Of a stretch of DNA of 33,019 nucleotides, positions 19,971 to 27,208 are shown one piece after another. The notes beneath the pieces are model-generated. The model was not told the origin of the DNA and ran no database searches. It was given only the letters and a program-made list of their open reading frames with translations. The DNA comes from Acidovorax sp. GW101-3H11. GTDB lineage: Bacteria > Pseudomonadota > Gammaproteobacteria > Burkholderiales > Burkholderiaceae_C. Position 1 is the stretch's first letter. Every line of letters begins with the position of its first letter. A program made the translations under genes and the position numbers. The DNA is taken from contig NZ_LUKZ01000009.1 in the NCBI RefSeq assembly GCF_001633105.1, positions 334,681 to 367,699 on the forward strand. The letters are read 5' to 3'.

Positions 19971-20391
19971 GTCGGTGACGGCGGTTCTGGTTCTGTGGCG
20001 CGGAAATGGCCACCTGCATCACCCCCTGCGTGCCCCCCACCACCGCGCGGCTGACCACGGAGTCGAGGGGTTCGGCCCGGTAGCTCACGGCGCGCAGCAG
20101 CATGGGCACGTTGACACCTGTCACCAGGCGCGAGCGCACGCCATCGACCAGGCGCTGCGCCACGTTGCACGGCGTGGCGCCAAACACGTCGGTCAGCACC
20201 AGGGTGGAATCGGTGCCCAGCTGCTCCAGCAGGATGCGCGCCTGGGCCAGCGATTCTTCGGGCGGCTGGTTGGGCTGCACATCCAGCGCGGCCACGCTGC
20301 TGCCGCAGTCGGCAAACACGTGCAGCGCACATTCGCGCAGCGCATGGGCCAGTGGGGCGTGGGCAATGATGAGGATGCTGGTGGGGCTCAT
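19939..20391 (-). CDS. PTS EIIA component, mannose-type (EIIA-Man)
   Basis: This 150-residue protein is a stand-alone mannose-family EIIA domain. The phospho-accepting His is His11 in SILIIAHAPLA, and the DVFGATPCNVA and VTGVNVPMLLRA motifs are typical of EIIA-Man. It would accept phosphate from HPr. No EIIB, EIIC or EIID is present here, so it likely acts as a regulatory sink or signal, as proposed for incomplete PTSs in betaproteobacteria. Its last residues (NQNRRHRHDQDPYDHQQ) are hydrophilic and come from the 32-nt overlap with HPr. It is the first gene of the EIIA-HPr-EI cluster. Confidence 0.92.
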   Translation of the reverse strand: MSPTSILIIAHAPLAHALRECALHVFADCGSSVAALDVQPNQPPEESLAQARILLEQLGTDSTLVLTDVFGATPCNVAQRLVDGVRSRLVTGVNVPMLLRAVSYRAEPLDSVVSRAVVGGTQGVMQVAISAPQNQNRRHRHDQDPYDHQQ

Positions 20392-20477
20392 GGTCAGGAC
20401 TTACGCAATACAGGGCATCAACACATCGCGTGTCACAGGGACGCGGCCCGTTGTTGCATCGGCATGTGCGCAGGTCT

Positions 20478-21734
20478 TCATGGTGTGGGGGTTGGCAGCA
20501 CATTATGGCGCCGCCCCCGCAGCAGGAACCACGCATAGGCGCCCGCGTTGCACACCAGGTACACCGCCATGGCCGCCTGGAACGCAGGCACCGTGGCCAG
20601 CCCGGCCCCCGCAAACGCATCCACGGCCAGGCCAATGCCCCACTGCACCACAAACACGCCCACAAAAATCACCAGGTTGTAGGCCGACAGCGCCCGCCCC
20701 GCCAGCGCCTGCGGGAACGCCATGGCCACGGCGGGCTGCGACAGCGACACAAAGGTGCACGACACACAGAACAGCGCCCAGGCCCCGCCCCCGGCCTGCG
20801 GACCGGCCAGGATGATGCCCAGCAGCACCACCGAACACAGCGGCAGGCCCCAGGCCATGAGCCGGTCGGCCCCAAAGCCCTTGCGCAGCAGCCAGGGGTT
20901 GAGCATGCCCCAGGACCAGAAGGTACAGAGCATGGACACGTTGATCCAGAACAGGCCGGTGGCGGCCTCCAGCGCGGTGTAGCCCGCCACGCGCTGCATC
21001 CACGGCCCGGCCCACAGGGTCTGCATGGCCACCATGCCGCCGTAGCAGAAGAACCCCAGCGGCGCGAGGCGCTGGAAGTAAGGGTGGCGCCAGACCACCC
21101 CATAGCCCTGGGGCACGGCCTCTGCGGCGCCGGAGTCTGCCTTCACCTGCCCCGCCGGGCCCCAGCCCGGCACCCAGACGGCGATCACCACCATCGACAG
21201 CGCAATCAGCACCGCCAGCCCCCAGAACAGCGGGCGCCAGCCCACCAGTGGCAAGGCCCATTGCACCGGCAGCGTGGACGCCACCATGCCCAACGAGCCG
21301 GTCATCAGCATCCACGAGTTGGCCCGCATCTGGGCCACGGGGTCCAACCAGCGGCGGTAGCCCGTGAGCGGCGCCATCAGGCAGGCGCTGACACCCGCGC
21401 CGCACAGCACGCGCCCGGCCAGCAAGCCCGAAAACCCCGTGGCCGCCGAAAACACCAGGCTGCCCACCACGGCCACGCCCAGAAACCCCAGCGCGACCTT
21501 TTTGGGCCCGTGGCGGTCCAGCCAAGTGCCCAAAGGCAGCTGGGTGGCCGAAAAGCCCAGAAAGTACCCGCCCGCCAGCAGCCCCAGGTCCCGCGCCTGC
21601 AACGAGAACTCCTGGGCCAGCGTCGGCGCCAGCGTGGCCGTGACGGCGCGCACCAGCGCCGACAGAAAGTAGGCAAAGGCAAACGCCAGAAAGACGATGA
21701 CGGCCGCCCGCCGCGGCAACACGCTGCTGCTCAT
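20478..21734 (-). CDS. MFS transporter
   Basis: This 418-residue protein has about twelve membrane helices. The loop 2-3 signature is GTWLDRHGPKKVALGFL; helix 5 has a CLMAPLTGYRRW region. The C-terminal half contains long hydrophobic helices. The family is nitrate/aromatic-acid-like MFS by general appearance, but the substrate cannot be assigned. The ATG at 21734 overlaps the stop of the lipoprotein gene by 4 nt (ATGA), which fixes the start and shows an operon. Upstream in-frame codons are lipoprotein sequence in another frame. Confidence 0.86.
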   Translation of the reverse strand: MSSSVLPRRAAVIVFLAFAFAYFLSALVRAVTATLAPTLAQEFSLQARDLGLLAGGYFLGFSATQLPLGTWLDRHGPKKVALGFLGVAVVGSLVFSAATGFSGLLAGRVLCGAGVSACLMAPLTGYRRWLDPVAQMRANSWMLMTGSLGMVASTLPVQWALPLVGWRPLFWGLAVLIALSMVVIAVWVPGWGPAGQVKADSGAAEAVPQGYGVVWRHPYFQRLAPLGFFCYGGMVAMQTLWAGPWMQRVAGYTALEAATGLFWINVSMLCTFWSWGMLNPWLLRKGFGADRLMAWGLPLCSVVLLGIILAGPQAGGGAWALFCVSCTFVSLSQPAVAMAFPQALAGRALSAYNLVIFVGVFVVQWGIGLAVDAFAGAGLATVPAFQAAMAVYLVCNAGAYAWFLLRGRRHNVLPTPTP

Positions 21735-22264
21735 GGCAGCGCCAGTCCGGCGAAGAACTGGTCGGCCACCTCGGGCCGGGGCTTCTGGCTGTAGACCACC
21801 GCGTGGAACAGCCGCACCTCGGGGCCTGCCGCGCGCGCAAACCACACGGCCTGCGCCGTGACCGCAGCGCCATCCGCGCGCTGGCCCTGGGCCACCGTGC
21901 GCAGCGACTGCGGCAGCGGCAAGGCGCCGCGCGGTGTGTAGGGGGTGTCGGCCGCCGAGGTGGCCGCCTGCGGCCCCAGGCGCGCCAGCACCGCCGCGCG
22001 CCAGTGGGTGAGCGCCGTGCCCACCTGGGCCGGGTCCGCCAGCGCCGCGTGCGACACGGCAAAGGTCGCGCCATCGGCATCGCAGCCCACCATGGCCAGC
22101 GCCACCGGCGCCCCGGCCAGCTCCACGGTGCGGGTGGCCTGGTCAGGCTTGCAGGGCAGCGTGATGGTGAGGCCCGCCTCGGGCAGCGGCACGGTGCGCC
22201 AGTTCAGCGCGGGGCTGCAGCCCGCCAGCAGCAGGGCCAGCGCCCCGGTCAATGTCCTATGCAT
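21731..22264 (-). CDS. Small lipoprotein of unknown function
   Basis: This 177-residue protein has a short signal peptide ending in the lipobox LLAGC (Cys16), so it is probably anchored in a membrane as a lipoprotein. After cleavage there is a small globular domain of roughly 160 residues with no motif that I recognise; two more cysteines (in LPCKPD and MVGCDADG) could form a disulfide. It is translationally coupled to the MFS gene downstream. Its start lies 137 nt from the divergent thioredoxin gene. Confidence 0.8.
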   Translation of the reverse strand: MHRTLTGALALLLAGCSPALNWRTVPLPEAGLTITLPCKPDQATRTVELAGAPVALAMVGCDADGATFAVSHAALADPAQVGTALTHWRAAVLARLGPQAATSAADTPYTPRGALPLPQSLRTVAQGQRADGAAVTAQAVWFARAAGPEVRLFHAVVYSQKPRPEVADQFFAGLALP

Positions 22265-22401
22265 CGGCCCATTATCGACAGAGCGTCGGCACAGCGGCCC
22301 GAACTTTTGCGGCTGGGCCGACTCGACCCCCTGGGCCAGCCCTCCGGCACAATGCCGGATGGGCCTCAGAGCCTCGTTCTTTCTGGATGGATGGTGAAGT
22401 C

Positions 22402-22905
22402 ATGGCGATCAAGCATTGGGCAGCAGGTGTGGCGGTGGCGGCGTTTGCGGCCGTGGGTGCATACGTGTACCTGGACACGGGCCGCGCCGAAGCGCCCGCA
22501 TCGACCTTTGTGTTGCTGGATGGCACCAGCAAATCCACTGCTGACCTGAAGGGCAAGGTCACCCTGGTGAACTTCTGGGCCACCAGCTGCACCACCTGCG
22601 TGGCCGAGATGCCCGAGATCGTCGCCACCTACAACAAGTACAACACCAAGGGGTTCGAGACCCTGGCCGTGGCCATGAGCTACGACCCGCCCAGCTACGT
22701 GGTCAACTTTGCCGAAACCCGCAAGCTGCCCTTCAAGGTGGCGATCGACAACACCGGCAACGTGGCCAAGGCCTGGGGCGATGTGCGCCTCACGCCCTCG
22801 ACCTTCATCGTCAACAAGCGCGGCGAGATCGTGAAAACCTATGTGGGTGCGCCCAATTTCCCCGAGTTGCACCAGCTCATCGAGAAGCTGCTGGCCGAGA
22901 CCTGA
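22402..22905 (+). CDS. TlpA-like thiol-disulfide reductase, membrane-anchored
   Basis: This 167-residue protein has an N-terminal signal anchor (about residues 6-24) and a thioredoxin fold with WATSCTTCVAEMPE, so the redox pair is Cys63 and Cys66. The cis-proline strand (LTPSTFIVNKRG) is present. It belongs to the AhpC/TSA-Redoxin/TlpA group that reduces periplasmic disulfides, often in cytochrome c maturation. I chose the ATG at 22402 since it places the hydrophobic segment at the N-terminus; an ATG at 22387 in the same frame is possible. It is convergent with a cytochrome c' gene. Confidence 0.88.
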   Translation: MAIKHWAAGVAVAAFAAVGAYVYLDTGRAEAPASTFVLLDGTSKSTADLKGKVTLVNFWATSCTTCVAEMPEIVATYNKYNTKGFETLAVAMSYDPPSYVVNFAETRKLPFKVAIDNTGNVAKAWGDVRLTPSTFIVNKRGEIVKTYVGAPNFPELHQLIEKLLAET

Positions 22906-22942
22906 CCCGGTGTGAGCCGGACGGCGAGGCTGCTCTGACGAA

Positions 22943-22976
22943 CAAGGGGCTGATTTCCAAAGAAATCAGCCCCTTG
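22943..22976. terminator. Perfect 15-bp hairpin between convergent genes
   Basis: CAAGGGGCTGATTTC and its exact reverse complement are separated by CAAA. It lies between the TlpA gene (+) and the cytochrome c' gene (-) and could stop transcription from either side. There is no long T-run on either strand, so its strength as an intrinsic terminator is uncertain. It abuts repeat copy C. Confidence 0.6.
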
Positions 22977-23020
22977 CGCGCTATGGGATTGCCCTATCAG
23001 CTATTCATTCAATAGCAATC
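22966..23020 (+). repeat. Dispersed intergenic repeat, copy C (divergent)
   Basis: CAGCCCCTTGCGCGC, then GATTGCCCTATCAGCTATTC and AATAG, follow the same layout as copies A, B and D (GGCC-like block, TTGCGCGC, then a degenerate TATCAGCTAT centre). It is the least conserved copy. Its left part forms the right arm of the hairpin at 22943-22976. Confidence 0.55.
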
Positions 23021-23021
23021 A

Positions 23022-23477
23022 TCACTTCGCACGGTAGTTGTCGTGGCAGGCCTTGCAGGTGCCTGCGGCAGCGCCGAATGCGGTCTTGAGGTTGTCGAGG
23101 TTGCCCGTCTTGGCAGCGGCGGCCAGCTTGACCGACTCGGCTTGCAGCTTGTCGGAATGTTCCTTGAACTTGGCCTGCTCCGTCCAGATCTCCGGCAGCG
23201 CCTTGGTGGGTGCGCCCTTGTCCGTGCCCGCGCCAAAACCGGCCCAGGGCAGCTTGGCCATTTCGGCCACCACGTCGGCGTTCTCCTGCGCAGCCTTGGC
23301 ATCAAACGGCACACGGCCATTGGCCATGGCGCCCAGGCGGCCAAAATGCTGGCCCATCACGAAGAGTGCGCTCTGGCGGTATTTGATGGCGTCCTCGGCC
23401 TTGGCAAACTGGGCCGAGGCGGGGGCCGACACGGTCAGCGTGGCGGCGGCAAGGGCAAATGCGGCAAGTGCTTTCAT
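23022..23477 (-). CDS. Cytochrome c', periplasmic
   Basis: This 151-residue protein has a signal peptide (residues 1-22, cleavage after ASA). A single C-terminal heme site C-K-A-C-H (Cys141, Cys144, His145) in a predicted four-helix bundle is the layout of cytochrome c', a class II cytochrome that binds nitric oxide or other gases. The ATG at 23477 has AAGGA 8 nt upstream. The divergent neighbour encodes a cytochrome b561; a cytochrome c'/b561 pair is a known arrangement. Confidence 0.93.
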   Translation of the reverse strand: MKALAAFALAAATLTVSAPASAQFAKAEDAIKYRQSALFVMGQHFGRLGAMANGRVPFDAKAAQENADVVAEMAKLPWAGFGAGTDKGAPTKALPEIWTEQAKFKEHSDKLQAESVKLAAAAKTGNLDNLKTAFGAAAGTCKACHDNYRAK

Positions 23478-23644
23478 GGGAGATTTCCTTTGTCGTGGGG
23501 TGGGCTCCCACCTTGGGGCCCGGTGGCAGTATGCCGCGTCAGACCTGTTTTCGCATGGCCGGGGCCCTTCCGGCCGCGCGTGGCCTCCTTCACAATGCGC
23601 CCATCCCCTCCCCGTTCCCTCCCCTTTACCTCGCCTTCCCCACC

Positions 23645-24325
23645 ATGACGCCACACACCGTACGCATCTGGGACCTCCCCACCCGCCTCTTCCACTGGGC
23701 CCTGGCCGCCTGTGTCGTCGGCCTGGTCATCACCGCCAAGGTGGGCGGCAACGCCATGGAATGGCACTTTCGCCTGGGCTACGCGGTGCTGGCGCTGCTG
23801 GTGTTCCGGGTGGTCTGGGGGTTGATCGGCGGGCGCTGGTCGCGCTTCTCGGCCTTTTTGTATTCACCCGCCCGGCTCGTGCGCTACCTGCGCGGCAACG
23901 CCCACCCCGAGGACAACGCCGGGCACAGCCCGCTGGGGGCGCTGTCGGTGCTTGCGCTGCTGGCCGTGCTGGGCGCACAGGTGGGCACGGGCCTGCTGAG
24001 CGACGACGAAATCGCTTTTGCCGGGCCGCTCACCCGTTTTGTCTCCAACGCCGTGGTGGGCCAGGCCACGGGTTACCACAAAGAGATCGGCCAGTACCTC
24101 GTGCTCGGCCTGGTCGCGCTGCATGTGCTGGCCGTGCTGTTCTACGTGGTGGTGCGCAAGCACACCCTGGTGCGCCCCATGCTGGGCGGCGACAAGGCCC
24201 TGCCCACGCCCGCCGCGCCCTCGCGCGACGACGCGCTGAGCCGTGCCCTGGCGCTGGTGGTGCTGGCTGGCAGCGCTAGCCTGGCCTGGTGGGTCTCGTC
24301 GCTGGCCATGGCGGCGGGGTTCTGA
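23645..24325 (+). CDS. Cytochrome b561-family membrane protein
   Basis: This 226-residue di-heme b-type cytochrome has about four to five membrane helices. The N-terminal VRIWDLPTRLFHW has a heme-ligand His17; further candidate ligands are the His in MEWHFRLGY, GYHKEIGQY and ALHVLAVLFY. These are typical of the Ni-Fe hydrogenase cytochrome b / b561 family. It probably passes electrons from quinol to the periplasmic cytochrome c' encoded divergently. The ATG at 23645 directly precedes the conserved start; there is no strong ribosome binding site. Confidence 0.9.
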   Translation: MTPHTVRIWDLPTRLFHWALAACVVGLVITAKVGGNAMEWHFRLGYAVLALLVFRVVWGLIGGRWSRFSAFLYSPARLVRYLRGNAHPEDNAGHSPLGALSVLALLAVLGAQVGTGLLSDDEIAFAGPLTRFVSNAVVGQATGYHKEIGQYLVLGLVALHVLAVLFYVVVRKHTLVRPMLGGDKALPTPAAPSRDDALSRALALVVLAGSASLAWWVSSLAMAAGF

Positions 24326-24386
24326 CGGGCTGCTCAAGGAACGACCTCGCTACACTGCGGCTTCCATCGTTTTGCCCCCTCGCGTT

Positions 24387-24878
24387 TTGGACAAGCCTTC
24401 CATCACCCTGCGAACCCCCAGCACCCCCACCGAGCTGGACGCCGTGCGCGACATCTTTCGGGAATACGCCAGCACCCTGGGCGTGGACCTGTGTTTCCAG
24501 GGGTTTGACGCCGAACTCGCCCAGCTACCGGGCGACTACGCCGAGCCGCGCGGCGCCCTGCTGATCGCCGAGGTCGAAGGCGCTGTGGCAGGCTGCTGCG
24601 CCCTGCGCCCCCTGGACACCGCCGACTACCCCAACGCCAGCGAAATGAAGCGCCTGTTTGTGCGCAAGGCGTTTCGGGGTTTTGGCCTGGGGCGCGAGCT
24701 GGCCGAAGCCATGCTGGACCGCGCGCGCCAAGCGGGCTATGCCTGCGTGTTGCTCGACACCCTGGACGACATGGAATCTGCCCGCGCGCTGTACACCGAT
24801 CTGGGGTTTGAGGAGATTCCGCCCTATTACCACAACCCGATTGCCGGGGCGCATTACCTCAAGGTCGATATTTCTTGA
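24387..24878 (+). CDS. GNAT-family N-acetyltransferase
   Basis: This protein of about 163 residues has the GNAT acetyl-CoA motif A (MKRLFVRKAFRGFGLGRELA, with R-G-F-G-L-G) and motif B (LYTDLGFEEIPPYY). The substrate is unknown. No ATG lies before residue 80, so I chose a TTG at 24387 (LDKPSITLRTP); an upstream TTG in frame is possible, hence the start is uncertain. Its stop codon lies in the first bases of repeat copy D, and the putative retron RNA begins 74 nt downstream on the same strand. Whether it belongs to the retron is unclear. Confidence 0.82.
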   Translation: MDKPSITLRTPSTPTELDAVRDIFREYASTLGVDLCFQGFDAELAQLPGDYAEPRGALLIAEVEGAVAGCCALRPLDTADYPNASEMKRLFVRKAFRGFGLGRELAEAMLDRARQAGYACVLLDTLDDMESARALYTDLGFEEIPPYYHNPIAGAHYLKVDIS

Positions 24879-24937
24879 GCTTTTTCGGGCCTTTGCGCGC
24901 ATCCCATAAGCCCTGATAGCTATCATTTTGATAGTTC
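24871..24937 (+). repeat. Dispersed intergenic repeat, copy D
   Basis: TTTCTTGAGCTTTTTCGGGC, then TTTGCGCGCATCC, and CCTGATAGCTATCATTTTG followed by ATAG align with copy A. The 12-bp palindrome TGATAGCTATCA is perfect at 24914-24925. The repeat overlaps the stop codon of the GNAT gene and ends just before the retron a1 arm. No other feature is seen up to 24952. Confidence 0.75.
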
Positions 24938-24952
24938 ACATAGAATCACAGC

Positions 24953-25101
24953 GGCCTGGTGCCAAGCATGTCGAGCCTGCACAGGTTCGGGCCATGGGGC
25001 AGCCCCACGGTGTTCTCCTCATACGCCCACATTGGGGCGCGCGAACCAGCCGCCACCGGTGGCAAACAGTTCGCGCCCAACCCGCTGGTTGGTACCAGGC
25101 C
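24953..25101 (+). ncRNA. Putative retron msr-msd RNA
   Basis: GGCCTGGTGCCAA (24953-24965, a1) pairs with TTGGTACCAGGCC (25089-25101, a2) over 13 bp with one G-U pair. The base after a1 is G24966, in an AGC context, as required for the branching guanosine of retron RNAs. The 123 nt inside hold two msr-like hairpins: CGAGCCT-GCAC-AGGTTCG (24972-24989), and one centred on TGGGG-CAG-CCCCA (24995-25007). They also hold one long msd-like hairpin (25032-25080) with arms TTGGG..CGCGAAC and GTTCGCG-CCCAA, capped by GCCA-CCGG-TGGC. The RT start codon follows 24 nt after a2. The layout matches known retrons; production of msDNA is a prediction. Confidence 0.8.
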
Positions 25102-25124
25102 AACCTCTTTCTGAACGCCGTGCC

Positions 25125-26687
25125 GTGACGCTGTCGGCCCCCATCCGCGCCCTGGCCAGGGCCTTGGCACTGGCCCTGCTGGCCGATGCGGACAGCCCCG
25201 AGCGCCGCAGCCTGCGCGCACTGGCGGCCCGGGCCGGGCACTGCCTGGGCCATGCCGCCCCGGAGCCCGGAAACCCACCTTTGCCCGAGGTGCTCTTCGA
25301 GCAGCTGCGCCGCCTGTCCACGGTGTCCACCGCCGAATGGGTCCGGCTGGAACCCGAAGACCTCGCCACCTGGCTGTGCCGGGGTTTCTGGTGGCGCAAG
25401 GCCGGGGTGCGCAACGGCACCGCGCCCTGGCCGTTGCAAGATGACGGGGAACTGATCACCGAAGACGATGACGGCGACGGCGACGACCCCTCCGCCACGC
25501 CGTGGCACCTGCGGACCGACGCCCAGCTTGCCCAGAGCTTCCGCACCTGGGCGGCCAGCCCCCGCACGCGCGGGCCCTTGCACTGGCTGCTGCGCCCGGG
25601 CACGGCAGGCCCGGCACCCGCCTGGATGGGGCGTGCCCCGCAGTGCTCCGCCCCCGTGCTGGCCACGGCACAGGACCTGGTCCAGCTGCTGGGCGTTCCC
25701 CTGGAGGATCTGCTGTGGCTGGCGCCCGACCATGCCCACTGGCGCGAACCCCAGGGCGGTTGCGCCCTGCCCGCATCGCACTACCGCTATCGCCTGCTGC
25801 CCAAACCCAGCGGCGGCCTGCGCCTGCTGGAGGCCCCGCGCCCGCGCCTGGCAACCGCCCAGCGCCGCATTCTGGACCGCCTGCTGGCAGACATCCCCGT
25901 CCACGAGGCCGCGCACGGCTTTGTGCGGGGCCGCAGTGTGGGGAGCCATGCGCAGGCGCACACCCGGCAGGCGGTGGTGGTCCGTTTTGATCTGGCCGAC
26001 TTTTTCACCCACATCAACGCCACGCGGGTGCGGACGCTGTGGCGCGCGCTGGGGCATGGCCGCCCAGCGGCCGAGCTGCTCACGCGCCTGACCACCACGC
26101 GCACCCCTGCGCCTGTCCGCGAACGCCTGTGGGAAGGCAGCGCACCGACCTCGGCGCAGACGATTGTGCAGCGCCGCACCACCCACGCCCGCCTGGCGCA
26201 GCTCCATCTGCCCCAGGGGGCACCCACTTCACCCGCTCTGGCGAATCTGTGCGCGTTCGGGCTGGACTTGCGGCTGCATGCGCTGGCGCAGCGCTTTGGC
26301 GCACGCTACACGCGGTATGCGGATGACTTGGTGTTTTCAGGCCCGCAGAACCTGCAGGGCCAGTTTGGCGCGCTGCGCGCCTGGGTCGGCGCCATCGCGC
26401 AGGACGAGGGTTTTGCACTGCGCGGTGACAAAACCCGGCTGATGCCCGCGCACCGGCGCCAGTCCGTCACGGGGCTGGTGGTCAACCAGCGCCCCAACTA
26501 CAGCCGTGAGCAGTTCGACATCCTGAAGGCCCGGCTGCACCGGCTGGCGCGCCTGCCCGGGGTGGATGTGGCCGAACGCGCGCGCCTGGAGGGAGAAATC
26601 CACTGGGCTGGCCAGTGGCTGGCACCGACGCGCAAGGAGAAGCTCCAGCGGCTGTTCGGTGCCATCCGATTCACGGACGCGCCTTAG
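25125..26687 (+). CDS. Retron-type reverse transcriptase with long N-terminal extension
   Basis: This 520-residue RT uses a GTG start at 25125; no clear ribosome binding site is seen, and longer in-frame starts would run into the RNA element. Catalytic aspartates are D289 in FDLADFF and D400-D401 in YADD (398-401). Other RT motifs are SGGLRLLEAPRPRL, HGFVRGRS (264 on), and LPQGAPTSPALANL (362 on). The HAQAH after GRSVGS matches the retron NAxxH region with Asn changed to His, and VTGLVVN (448 on) matches the retron VTG motif. The first ~190 residues are an extension beyond ordinary retron RTs (about 300-350 residues), with an acidic patch TEDDDGDGDD near 113-122. No partner effector gene follows; the next gene is convergent. 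Confidence 0.9.
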   Translation: MTLSAPIRALARALALALLADADSPERRSLRALAARAGHCLGHAAPEPGNPPLPEVLFEQLRRLSTVSTAEWVRLEPEDLATWLCRGFWWRKAGVRNGTAPWPLQDDGELITEDDDGDGDDPSATPWHLRTDAQLAQSFRTWAASPRTRGPLHWLLRPGTAGPAPAWMGRAPQCSAPVLATAQDLVQLLGVPLEDLLWLAPDHAHWREPQGGCALPASHYRYRLLPKPSGGLRLLEAPRPRLATAQRRILDRLLADIPVHEAAHGFVRGRSVGSHAQAHTRQAVVVRFDLADFFTHINATRVRTLWRALGHGRPAAELLTRLTTTRTPAPVRERLWEGSAPTSAQTIVQRRTTHARLAQLHLPQGAPTSPALANLCAFGLDLRLHALAQRFGARYTRYADDLVFSGPQNLQGQFGALRAWVGAIAQDEGFALRGDKTRLMPAHRRQSVTGLVVNQRPNYSREQFDILKARLHRLARLPGVDVAERARLEGEIHWAGQWLAPTRKEKLQRLFGAIRFTDAP

Positions 26688-26698
26688 GACAAGAGGAC

Positions 26699-27208
26699 TC
26701 AGGCCTTCTGGGCTTGCTGCAGCAGCGTGTCCGCGTCGCTGACTTCGAACTTGCCAGGGCCTTCCACGTTGAGTGTGAGCACCTTGCCGTCGCGCACCAG
26801 CATCGAGTAGCGGTTGCTGCGCAGGCCCAGGCCCTTGCCCGTCAGGTCCAGGGTGAGGCCGGTGGCCTTGGCGAAGGTCGCATCGCCGTCGCCCAGCATG
26901 CGCACTTTGCCGTCGGTCTTCTGGTCACGCGCCCAGGCGCCCATCACGAAGGCGTCGTTCACGCTCACACACCAGATTTCGTCCACGCCAGCGGCCTTGA
27001 ACTCGGCGGCCTTCTCGATGTAGCCAGGCACATGCTTGGCCGAGCAGGTGGGCGTAAAGGCGCCAGGCAGCGCAAACAGGGCAATCGTCTTGCCCGCCGT
27101 GGCCTTGTCCACGGGCACGGGGTTCGGGCCAATGCTGCAGCCTTCACCTTCGACTTCGGAATATTCCATCAGCGTGCTGGCAGGCAGGGTGTCACCGACT
27201 TTGATCAT
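26699..27208 (-). CDS. Peroxiredoxin (Prx5 / redoxin family)
   Basis: This 169-residue cytosolic thiol peroxidase has the peroxidatic Cys55 in PGAFTPTCSAKHVPGY. Trp- and Arg-containing motifs of the Prx5 subfamily are present (DEIWCVSVNDAFVMGAW, GLGLRSNRYSML). It reduces hydrogen peroxide or alkyl hydroperoxides. The ATG at 27208 has GGAG 7 nt upstream. No extra glutaredoxin domain follows. It lies between the convergent retron RT gene and the S10 cluster on the same strand as the latter, but a strong terminator at 27311-27337 separates them. Confidence 0.92.
   Translation of the reverse strand: MIKVGDTLPASTLMEYSEVEGEGCSIGPNPVPVDKATAGKTIALFALPGAFTPTCSAKHVPGYIEKAAEFKAAGVDEIWCVSVNDAFVMGAWARDQKTDGKVRMLGDGDATFAKATGLTLDLTGKGLGLRSNRYSMLVRDGKVLTLNVEGPGKFEVSDADTLLQQAQKA

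Noticed and set aside
17898..20391. Nitrogen PTS (PtsN/PtsO/PtsP)
   Set aside because: Enzyme I lacks a GAF domain and the EIIA has mannose-family motifs, so this is a different PTS.
22943..22976. A second retron-like or small-RNA hairpin
   Set aside because: The perfect 15-bp hairpin between convergent genes is better explained as a bidirectional transcription stop; no RT or RNA gene features are near it.
25032..25124. An earlier in-frame start for the RT at 25032
   Set aside because: It would translate most of the msd hairpin and the a2 arm; the encoded residues look random, so the GTG at 25125 after a2 is preferred.
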